Source: Candidatus Borrarchaeota archaeon (GTDB lineage Archaea > Asgardarchaeota > Sifarchaeia > Borrarchaeales > Borrarchaeaceae). Taken from it: a stretch of 6,801 nucleotides of DNA. Location of the stretch: NCBI GenBank assembly GCA_016840645.1, contig JAEORY010000215.1, positions 1 to 6,801 of the forward strand, written 5' to 3'. The position numbers were made by a program, and so were the translations under genes. Below the pieces are notes generated by a model. It did not search any database, had not been told where the DNA came from, and saw nothing but the letters and a program-made list of their open reading frames with translations. This document shows positions 1 to 4,932 of the stretch, in pieces (the stretch's first letter is position 1; every line of letters starts with the position of its first letter).

Positions 1-1
1 G

Positions 2-139
2 AATGCCAAGTGGACAGGCTATCAAGCATTTCTTGATAATCTGCGACACACAGCCAAAGGTAAAACGAAAGTACCCAGTCCCAGATGTGGATATGGTTCG
101 GAGGACTCGCAGGAAGCCCCATCCGTCAGGGTGGGGTAG
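2..139 (+). pseudogene. tnpB: C-terminal end of a canonical TnpB (IS200/IS605 family), cut by the window edge
   Basis: Reading from base 2, 45 codons are open before the TAG at 137-139. The tail ends CGYGSEDSQEAPSVRVG. The residues (Q)EAPSVRVG at the very end are a familiar C-terminus of IS200/IS605 TnpB proteins, where the last codons overlap the omegaRNA scaffold; the same bases here form the hairpin at 117-136. TnpB is an RNA-guided DNA nuclease with a RuvC fold that helps retain the transposon. The catalytic domain lies to the left of the window, so I cannot tell whether the gene is intact or a remnant. The preceding segment (NAKWTGYQAFLDNLRHTAKG) does not show the zinc-finger and RuvC-III residues usually found close to a TnpB C-terminus, so the upstream part may be degenerate. 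Identification rests on the terminal motif and the overlapping RNA hairpin. Confidence 0.6.
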
Positions 140-144
140 TTCAC
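100..144 (+). ncRNA. Probable 3' end of an omegaRNA / right end of an IS200/IS605-type element
   Basis: Bases 117-124 (CCCCATCC) pair with 129-136 (GGGTGGGG) to form an 8-bp stem with one G-T wobble and a GTCA tetraloop. It overlaps the tnpB stop codon, and TTCAC follows at 140-144. In TnpB systems the omegaRNA scaffold overlaps the 3' end of tnpB, ends in a short motif at the element's right boundary, and takes its guide from the flanking DNA. On that model the element ends about 144 and the guide would start at GTTCGATGCC. The hairpin is directly visible. The exact boundary is inferred from the family, and the 5' extent of the RNA is unknown (the start given here is nominal). Confidence 0.5.
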
Positions 145-212
145 GTTCGATGCCTTGTGTGATAAGGTGCAAGTAATGTTGTACTAAATTTGCGGAGTTT
201 ATTAATCAACCG

Positions 213-220
213 TAATATAA
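213..220 (+). promoter_or_regulatory. TATA-like box upstream of the TnpB-related gene
   Basis: TAATATAA lies 22-29 bases before the ATG at 242. If the host is an archaeon, this spacing would put transcription start at or close to the start codon, giving a leaderless or nearly leaderless mRNA. No convincing Shine-Dalgarno sequence precedes the ATG. The surroundings are AT-rich, so chance occurrence is quite possible. Confidence 0.25.
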
Positions 221-241
221 GATAGATAGAAGTCGATCATA

Positions 242-1765
242 ATGATTCAGACCATTAAAATCCGAATGTATCCCGATGAGGCACAAGAATATCAGCTCCA
301 TGAGATCTTTACCATCTATAACCGAATGAAACGCATCGGTTACAACCTGCTGTTTCATGGCGAGGACTACATGGAAGAGCGCTTCGATGAGGGCAAAACT
401 ATCCAACAGTGTTTGATGAGTCTGTGTCACAATAACCCTTATGTCAACACTATCCTGATTAACAACAAGGCGCAACTGGAATCACAAAAGACGTGGCTGG
501 AAAAACGTCGCACACGCATGACACAGCAGCTACAAGTCATCATCAAGAAAATCAACAAAATAAAGGAGAAAGATACACATGACAGACGTTTGAAGGGCTT
601 ATACGCCCGTAGATCCTCAATAATGTCTAAAATAAGCAATTTGCACCTCGAACCCGTTGTATTTGGCACTAAGAAATTATTCAGAGACAGAATACGCGGC
701 AACATAAGTAGGGAAGAGTTCAGGATACGACGGGATTCTTCTTTCAGTTGCATCGGAAAGCAACAGGGAAAAAACCTGAACATCAAGGTATTGCCCAATA
801 AAACCGTCAAGATACGCACCTTTTCCAAGCAAAAAGGGCGCAAATGGCTGATCATTCCCCTTTCCGTTAATTCTGTGCAGGAAAAATGGTTTCAGGATAT
901 TTTTAATTCCGACAAATACACGGTGACCGTGAAAAGGAAGTTTTTCAAGGGGACGATTCGTTATTTTGTCCATGTTTCTTATGAGATTCCAGAGCCTGCA
1001 CCACGTTGTGGCTACGAACATGGTGTCATCGGCTTAGATTTCAACTATAATTTTGTTGCCCTGACCAATGTCGATCAACATGGCACACTGCTCTCTTATC
1101 ATACCATTTCGTTTGGCAACCTCCACAGCTATCGAACAAATAAACGTAACGATTACATCTCTTATAAGATGGATAAAGTCGTCAATTATTGTATCAATAA
1201 AGGCAAGGGCATCGTGGTCGAGGACTTACAATTCGGCCAAGAATTTTACTATAATACAAAACGCAACAGAAAATTCAGCAATATGAAGACCACCGCTTTG
1301 CAACTGTTAGAGAGAAAATGCAAAAAGCGAGGTGTGTCCTTTCGAAGGGTATTTCCGGGATATACCTCCATAATCGGGAGGTACAAGTATTCAGGATTAC
1401 ATAATTTATCAACACATCACTTAGCAAGTTATGTAATAGCTCGAAGAGGTTTGGGTTTCAAGGAAACAATTCCAACCGTGTACGATTGGGTGTTCTCACA
1501 TGTCGGGGAGTTTATCGAGCCCCGTGTGAAACAGGGCAGTCCTTACCGTACATGGTCGATGATTCATGACCTCTTCAAGCACAGTGGGATAACCTCCTTC
1601 AGGACTGCTGAAATATTGAAAAAAACAGAATTAATGAAGTATGTCTTGAACTCGGTGACGAGCGCACAGCCCGATAACCTTAAGGCTGGTTCTTCCTTCT
1701 TGAAAGCAGGGAGAATTGATGATTATTATAAAGTGTGGAATTTTATAACCAATCCTACATTATAA
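242..1765 (+). CDS. TnpB-related RuvC-like protein (IS200/IS605 accessory-type), 507 residues
   Basis: This is a complete protein of the TnpB-related family often annotated as an IS200/IS605 accessory protein. The N-terminal half is basic and helical (about residues 75-135), followed by a family-like stretch, VVFGTKKLFRDR (139-150), and a beta-rich segment at about 180-250. RuvC-I is GVIGLDFNYNFVAL (261-274, acidic D266). RuvC-II is GIVVEDL (323-329, E327). The RuvC-III region is YTSIIGRYKYSG...LSTHHLASYVIARRGLGF (374-406), where H392/H393 stand where canonical TnpB has its last aspartate. The CxxC zinc finger between RuvC-II and III is missing; only C360 lies there. A C-terminal tail of about 100 residues follows. 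In the family the IARRGLGF block is well conserved. I infer RNA-linked nucleic-acid binding, and nuclease activity is uncertain. ATG 242 is the first in-frame start that keeps the MIQTIKIRMYP opening typical of TnpB. No tnpA transposase is in view, so this may be a stand-alone copy. Confidence 0.85.
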   Translation: MIQTIKIRMYPDEAQEYQLHEIFTIYNRMKRIGYNLLFHGEDYMEERFDEGKTIQQCLMSLCHNNPYVNTILINNKAQLESQKTWLEKRRTRMTQQLQVIIKKINKIKEKDTHDRRLKGLYARRSSIMSKISNLHLEPVVFGTKKLFRDRIRGNISREEFRIRRDSSFSCIGKQQGKNLNIKVLPNKTVKIRTFSKQKGRKWLIIPLSVNSVQEKWFQDIFNSDKYTVTVKRKFFKGTIRYFVHVSYEIPEPAPRCGYEHGVIGLDFNYNFVALTNVDQHGTLLSYHTISFGNLHSYRTNKRNDYISYKMDKVVNYCINKGKGIVVEDLQFGQEFYYNTKRNRKFSNMKTTALQLLERKCKKRGVSFRRVFPGYTSIIGRYKYSGLHNLSTHHLASYVIARRGLGFKETIPTVYDWVFSHVGEFIEPRVKQGSPYRTWSMIHDLFKHSGITSFRTAEILKKTELMKYVLNSVTSAQPDNLKAGSSFLKAGRIDDYYKVWNFITNPTL

Positions 1766-1830
1766 ATAATTGTAAGGTTTAAGAATATCTCACATAATTT
1801 TTCTTGATTCCCAGTCCGCTTCGTAAGTTC

Positions 1831-1838
1831 AAAATATG
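1831..1838 (+). promoter_or_regulatory. TATA-like box upstream of the methylase fragment gene
   Basis: AAAATATG lies 23-30 bases before the ATG at 1861, the same spacing as the TATA-like box before the gene at 242. No Shine-Dalgarno sequence is visible before 1861, which would fit leaderless transcription in an archaeon. The match is weak and AT-rich by context. Confidence 0.2.
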
Positions 1839-1860
1839 TCTTCCTCTATAAGCTCTAACT

Positions 1861-2307
1861 ATGGAAAATCAAATTATGGATCCAAAGGGGCTCCTAATTG
1901 TGAGCAAACATACCGATTTACAAACTAATAAGGAACTTTATAGCATTTTCAATGAATTAAGGAATTATTTAGCTGGTATGGCTGCTGGTATGACTCGCGA
2001 TGAAAGCTTGATACAACAATTGATGCCTCTTCTATTCTGTAAAATTTATACTGAAAAAAAAATAGATTTGAAAGATACATTTCGAGCAGAATCAAATGAA
2101 TCCGCCGAAGTTATAAAAAAGCGGATTTCAGCTATTTTTGAAATGGTTAAGAAAGAATTTGAGGATATTCTTGAAGAAGAGGAAAAAATTGATCTTAAGG
2201 CAGAATCAATTAAATTCATTGTCAGCAAGTTGCAAAATCTTGATCTAATTACAGTGGATCAAGATGCAATCGGCAATCTATTTGAATCCTTCCTTGGTCG
2301 ATCGTAG
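1861..2307 (+). pseudogene. Truncated HsdM-like protein: helical domain only, methyltransferase core missing
   Basis: The 148-residue product aligns through most of its length with residues about 180-303 of the nuclease-methylase encoded from 4933. TRDESLIQQLMPLLFCKIY (45-63) matches TRDEALIQEIMNLLFCKIY there. KKRISAIFEMVKKEFEDI (86-103) and VDQDAIGNLFESFLGRS (132-148) also align. This region is the helical domain preceding the catalytic fold in type I-like N6-adenine methylases. The protein stops at FLGRS, just before the conserved GxFFTPRNVVR motif, so it lacks SAM-binding motif I and the NPPF motif. It also lacks the N-terminal nuclease domain of the homologue. It cannot methylate DNA alone. 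The continuation of the same family pattern appears 2.2 kb downstream at 4499-4639. I read it as the 5' piece of a disrupted gene. A functional stand-alone helical protein cannot be ruled out, as the reading frame is clean. The in-frame TAA at 1849-1851 supports ATG 1861 as the start. Confidence 0.75.
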
Positions 2308-2328
2308 CCAAAAACACAAATTTGCCTG

Positions 2329-2344
2329 TAGTTAAAAACAACTA
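2329..2344. repeat. Small perfect inverted repeat (5-bp arms)
   Basis: TAGTT (2329-2333) and AACTA (2340-2344) flank the loop AAAAAC. The arm AAACAACTAA (2336-2345) recurs exactly at 2438-2447. Both lie in the gene-free stretch 2308-2555. A weak stem like this could be chance, and no function can be assigned. Confidence 0.3.
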
Positions 2345-2375
2345 ATGCTGATACTGAAATGTTACTCAAGCAGAT

Positions 2376-2390
2376 TTGATTGTTTTTTAT
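2376..2390 (+). terminator. Possible T-tract terminator after the methylase fragment
   Basis: A run of six T (2383-2388) follows a T-rich lead about 70 bases after the stop at 2307. Archaeal transcription often ends at such T-tracts without a stem-loop, and no strong hairpin precedes it here. The rest of 2308-2555 holds no coding signal that I can see, apart from the promoter-like box just before the RAMP gene. Confidence 0.25.
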
Positions 2391-2514
2391 AACTGGCAGA
2401 TAGTATCTTGTGTACAACTGATTTTCTCATTACTTACAAACAACTAAAATCTCAAATAACGTCTATAAACCACGAAAATTTACTCTCATACTTTTACTGT
2501 GGTCTCTCTCTGGC

Positions 2515-2524
2515 AAAATATATT
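2515..2524 (+). promoter_or_regulatory. TATA-like box upstream of the Cas7-like gene
   Basis: AAAATATATT ends 31 bases before the ATG at 2556. With an archaeal TATA-to-start distance of about 26-28 bases, transcription would begin near 2547, giving a leader of roughly ten bases. This position also argues against translation starting at the upstream in-frame GTG 2499, which lies before the box. Confidence 0.35.
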
Positions 2525-2555
2525 GTATTGCATAATATTTTCTAGAGAACATGTT

Positions 2556-3380
2556 ATGTATTCTATCGAGGTTGTAAACGTGAAACAAACAAAAAAACAG
2601 ATCGTGATTCGTGCCTATACTCCAATAGCTAAACCTCATAATGCGTCTATTCAAAAAAATTCCACTATGCTTCTTCTAGGTGAAATTTCTTATGAAAGTG
2701 GTTCGAAAGCATTCAATACAAAACTGTATTACATTAAAGGGGTACGTGGGATGTTGAGGCATGCCGCCATGTCTCTTGCTCAAGATTGTGGTATAGAAGT
2801 CTGCCATTCCAGTGAAAAAACTGAGCTCAAAGATGGTACTCAACTCGTTCCTTCTGGTTTCCATCCTCTTGGCTCATGTGATCCTCCTTGTATTCTCCGA
2901 AGAATCTTTGGCACCTTCCGCGAAGAATCCTCAATATCCGTCTTGGTTGATCCTATTGCTTCGATCAAGCATAAAGAATACACTACTGAGTTACCTGCTC
3001 AAAAAGTCCATATCTCCACTGAAAATAGGATAGCCCTTGCTTATGATAGAATGGCAATTCAAGATTTTCGTGAAAGCTATTTCAGCGGGTATTTTAACTT
3101 CGTAATCGACATCACAAATTTAACCGATGATGAGATCAAGTTCATCGTGGAATCGTTGCTCTACATCGAAACACTCGGCAGTGGCAAAAATGCTGGCTAT
3201 GGATGTATCAAGATTCTAGAGGTCGAAATCCAGAATGTACATGTTTTGCGAAACGTCACGATGGATAACGGAGTATATAAGATCATTGAAGAAATCGAAG
3301 TAAAACCGATACTGCTTGAAAACATCGAAGAATGGAGGAACGCGTATATAAGAGAAAACCTGACAGAAATTGAACAATAA
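2556..3380 (+). CDS. Cas7-like RAMP-superfamily protein (Csm3/Csc2/HRAMP-like), 274 residues
   Basis: The sequence has the hallmarks of a Cas7-type RAMP, an RRM-fold RNA-binding subunit that forms the backbone of class 1 CRISPR effectors. YIKGVRGMLRHAA (59-71) matches the family pattern of a strand followed by (S)xKGxLRHA. CILRRIFGTF (112-121) matches the CrLFG block. ENRIALAYDR...YFSGYFNFVIDI is the middle strand region (156-186). LGSGKNAGYGCIKI (207-220) is the glycine-rich RAMP loop, and an acidic tail follows. C78, C83, H84, H103, C108 and C112 could bind zinc, as insert domains of some Cas7 proteins do. The length suits Cas7. An open frame extends to GTG 2499, but ATG 2556 fits the TATA-like box and the start of the first beta strand (MYSIEVVNVK). 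The next gene on the same strand encodes another RAMP protein 167 bases on. Csm3, Csc2 and type IV Csf2 are the nearest named families I can suggest; assignment to HRAMP is inference. No array or other subunit genes are visible. Confidence 0.8.
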   Translation: MYSIEVVNVKQTKKQIVIRAYTPIAKPHNASIQKNSTMLLLGEISYESGSKAFNTKLYYIKGVRGMLRHAAMSLAQDCGIEVCHSSEKTELKDGTQLVPSGFHPLGSCDPPCILRRIFGTFREESSISVLVDPIASIKHKEYTTELPAQKVHISTENRIALAYDRMAIQDFRESYFSGYFNFVIDITNLTDDEIKFIVESLLYIETLGSGKNAGYGCIKILEVEIQNVHVLRNVTMDNGVYKIIEEIEVKPILLENIEEWRNAYIRENLTEIEQ

Positions 3381-3425
3381 CACTCCACTTGATTAGTAGA
3401 GAAAGGGCGTGAGACATAATGGGGA

Positions 3426-3472
3426 TTTTCTCTTCTAAGACGCTCATCGCTCGCTTTTTCTCAGCTAAGACG
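3426..3472. repeat. Two imperfect 17-base direct repeats, 30 bases apart
   Basis: TTTTCTCTTCTAAGACG (3426-3442) and TTTTCTCAGCTAAGACG (3456-3472) agree at 15 of 17 positions. The end of the second copy continues as AAGACGGAAT, which recurs exactly at 4412-4421 on the other side of the next gene. TCATCGC follows both the first copy (3444-3450) and the downstream copy (4424-4430). Only two or three copies are present and they are not evenly spaced, so this is not a CRISPR array. Confidence 0.55.
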
Positions 3473-3536
3473 GAATACTTTCCCATGGGCTTATATCCCC
3501 CGTTTAAATGACAAAAATTTTAAAACACCCTATAGT

Positions 3537-3540
3537 GGTG
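3537..3540 (+). promoter_or_regulatory. GGTG ribosome-binding site for the RAMP-HD gene
   Basis: GGTG sits seven bases before ATG 3548. GGTG pairs with the CACC of the archaeal and bacterial 16S 3' end, and GGTGA-type sites are common in archaea. It supports ATG 3548, which is also the first ATG after the in-frame stop at 3542-3544. Confidence 0.45.
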
Positions 3541-3547
3541 CTGAAAA

Positions 3548-4351
3548 ATGCCAAAAAGATGGTTTAAATTATCGGGTGTAACTAAAACTCCAGTTATCAC
3601 GAAAAGAAGACATTTTTTTCATAAATGTGGGGTAATTACCATTAATGGTAGTCCTAGAGTGTTCGGTAAACTTACGAAAGGCGAGATACGCGCTCCTATG
3701 ACCTTTAAGGCATGGCATGGAACAGTAGAGTTTATTATTCCTCAATCAAAACTCGAACCAGCGCTCGCCATTGAAAGTATCGGGAGATATACCCATGAAG
3801 GGATGGGGCAAATACTGTGGACAAGTGTAAAACAACTCCCCAAAAGATCTCTCTATACTCCAAGAAAAATTAGGATTCGTAAAATGCTTCCAAAACTTTC
3901 AGATACACGGGAAAAACTAATGATCGCCATGTTACTACATGATTTCGTGAATACTGAAAAACATTCCAGCAAAATTTACTCTGAGGTTACTATCGTTGAT
4001 GAAGACGTATATAAACTAGCGAAAAATCATCATAATTACGAGATGGATGAAAGGGAATTGCCCCTCCTCGCTACCCTCCAACATTATGACCAAGTTTCTT
4101 CCTCAATTTCTCGAAAGTTTAGGTGGTCTACCTCTTCACGCTATCGTGCGGATATTCAAGAGAAAATAGATTTTGATACACTAAAAAGAGAGATAGAATT
4201 GAGAAAACATTCTCTTTATGCCCTCTATAGCTTCATCTATAAGTCTCAAGTGCTTGATGAGATCAATGAGGCAATAGAATTTGGTTTCTCTTCTTTAAAA
4301 AACCATCTTCTTCTGATGGTCAATCTCTATCTTGATGACCTTTATGGATGA
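3548..4351 (+). CDS. RAMP (Cas5/Cas6-like) domain fused to an apparent HD domain, 267 residues
   Basis: Two parts are visible. Residues 1-95 end in SIGRYTHEGMGQILW (77-91), a glycine-rich loop like that at the end of Cas6 and related RAMP folds, preceded by strand-like stretches (HGTVEFIIP, 57-65). The part before this loop is shorter than a full Cas6 and fits one RRM-like fold, as in a reduced Cas5 or Cas6. From about 120 on the chain is helical with an HD-like series: MLLHDF (128-133, H131 D132), H139, KNHH (159-162), and LLATLQHYDQVSSSI (173-187, D181), which resembles the closing aspartate of HD phosphohydrolases. HD domains supply nuclease activity in Cas3 and Cas10, so this protein may bind RNA and cut nucleic acid or a nucleotide; neither is shown. 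It follows the Cas7-like gene on the same strand and has its own GGTG site. I do not recognise it as a named Cas family. If the HD reading is wrong, it is a RAMP with a helical tail. Confidence 0.65.
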   Translation: MPKRWFKLSGVTKTPVITKRRHFFHKCGVITINGSPRVFGKLTKGEIRAPMTFKAWHGTVEFIIPQSKLEPALAIESIGRYTHEGMGQILWTSVKQLPKRSLYTPRKIRIRKMLPKLSDTREKLMIAMLLHDFVNTEKHSSKIYSEVTIVDEDVYKLAKNHHNYEMDERELPLLATLQHYDQVSSSISRKFRWSTSSRYRADIQEKIDFDTLKREIELRKHSLYALYSFIYKSQVLDEINEAIEFGFSSLKNHLLLMVNLYLDDLYG

Positions 4352-4357
4352 GTTTAT

Positions 4358-4639
4358 ATGTCACAAGTTATGGTGTTGCAATCCCTCTTTACAGATAAAT
4401 ATACAGGATGCAAGACGGAATGTTCATCGCATCTTGCGAGGAACACGTTCTTGTGCATGAGACTGAACCCGAGAGGTCCCACGCCTCAGATGACGGGAAT
4501 GGATGACAAGCAAAAGGACGAGAAAAGTGATAAATATGGACACTTTTTCACGCCAAGAAACGTTGTCAGATTCGCTATTACCATTAATGATCCTAAGAAT
4601 GGTAATGGCATCCTCCCTATTTTTTTATTTTATCAATAA
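4358..4639 (+). pseudogene. Remnant of an HsdM-like methylase around the FFTPRNVVR motif
   Basis: The frame opens at ATG 4358, six bases after the stop of the RAMP-HD gene, but only its second half is recognisable. Residues 58-74, DKYGHFFTPRNVVRFAI, match GAEGQFFTPRNVVRMAVEI of the methylase encoded from 4933. The similarity continues weakly through NDPKNGNGIL, opposite LDPQPYEHIV. The frame then ends before the SAM-binding PACGSGGF motif. The first 45 or so residues match nothing I recognise. They overlap a third copy of the short repeat (4412-4430) and a possible hairpin (GCAAGA with TCTTGC), so they may be junction sequence that is not translated. The piece begins in the family alignment almost where the fragment at 1861-2307 stops, so the two probably derive from one gene. 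It ends in a T-rich stretch (T7 at 4620-4626) that could act as a terminator for the RAMP genes. Confidence 0.65.
4412..4430. repeat. Third copy of the short AAGACG repeat, with a possible hairpin
   Basis: AAGACGGAAT (4412-4421) equals 3467-3476, and TCATCGC (4424-4430) equals 3444-3450. The surrounding bases can form either GATGC with GCATC or GCAAGA with TCTTGC, which are mutually exclusive stems. It lies just after the RAMP-HD gene, so copies of this motif flank that gene on both sides. Confidence 0.4.
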
Positions 4640-4644
4640 TAGTT

Positions 4645-4872
4645 TTACATGAACCTCTCTTTTAAAAGAATGCCATTCATCCACATTATCATAGAAACTT
4701 CTTGCGAGATTACTAAGACTTGCCCAGAGCATCGATCTATAACACACGAAAGATCAAACTTACTATAACAAAATAAAGCGTCAGAGGAGTTCTGGTAAAA
4801 TGTTTCAAGATTTTGAATAGTTTTGTCGGTTCCCCATACAATTTTATAGATGTTGTCTGCAAAAAAGAACAT
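4645..4872 (-). CDS. Doubtful small reverse-strand frame, 75 residues, unrecognised
   Basis: This is the only sizeable frame in the 293-base gap 4640-4932. It starts MFFFADNIYKIVWGTDKTI and ends MNGILLKERFM. I recognise no motif in it, see no ribosome-binding site, and the upstream codons remain open, so its start is arbitrary. It may be the remains of an older gene or chance in AT-rich DNA. Otherwise the gap holds only AT-rich sequence upstream of the nuclease-methylase gene, probably including its promoter. Confidence 0.15.
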   Translation of the reverse strand: MFFFADNIYKIVWGTDKTIQNLETFYQNSSDALFCYSKFDLSCVIDRCSGQVLVISQEVSMIMWMNGILLKERFM

Positions 4873-4932
4873 AAAATTAGATTTCTTAGTTTTTTAACTT
4901 AAGTCAATAATTGCTCAGGATGGTCAAGAATT

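Larger units (their letters stand above)
3381..3547 (+). other. Intergenic region between the two RAMP genes, carrying short direct repeats
   Basis: This 167-base spacer contains the two 17-base repeats at 3426-3442 and 3456-3472, a GAGAAA/TTTCTC pair of possible stem arms upstream of the first copy, a TATA-like TTATAT near 3491-3496, and the GGTG site before the next start. The frame of the downstream gene has a stop at 3542-3544, so the spacer does not extend that protein. A small antisense frame across 3283-3486 looks like a shadow. The spacer could hold a promoter or a structured RNA, but nothing decides between these. Confidence 0.4.

Noticed and set aside
439..1021. Reverse-strand frames of 138 and 114 residues inside the TnpB-related gene
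   Set aside because: They are antisense to a well-supported protein and show no motif of their own.
2499..2555. GTG 2499 as the start of the Cas7-like gene, adding 19 residues
   Set aside because: The extra residues look non-coding and span the TATA-like box. ATG 2556 begins directly at the first predicted strand.
3426..3472. Possible start of a CRISPR array between the RAMP genes
   Set aside because: Only two imperfect 17-base copies lie 30 bases apart, with a distant partial third. There is no regular repeat-spacer pattern.
3283..3486. Reverse-strand frame of 67 residues overlapping the end of the Cas7-like gene
   Set aside because: Much of it is antisense to the Cas7-like gene. The rest covers the direct repeats, which explain its internal similarity (SVLAEKK / SVLEEK). 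There is no recognisable domain.
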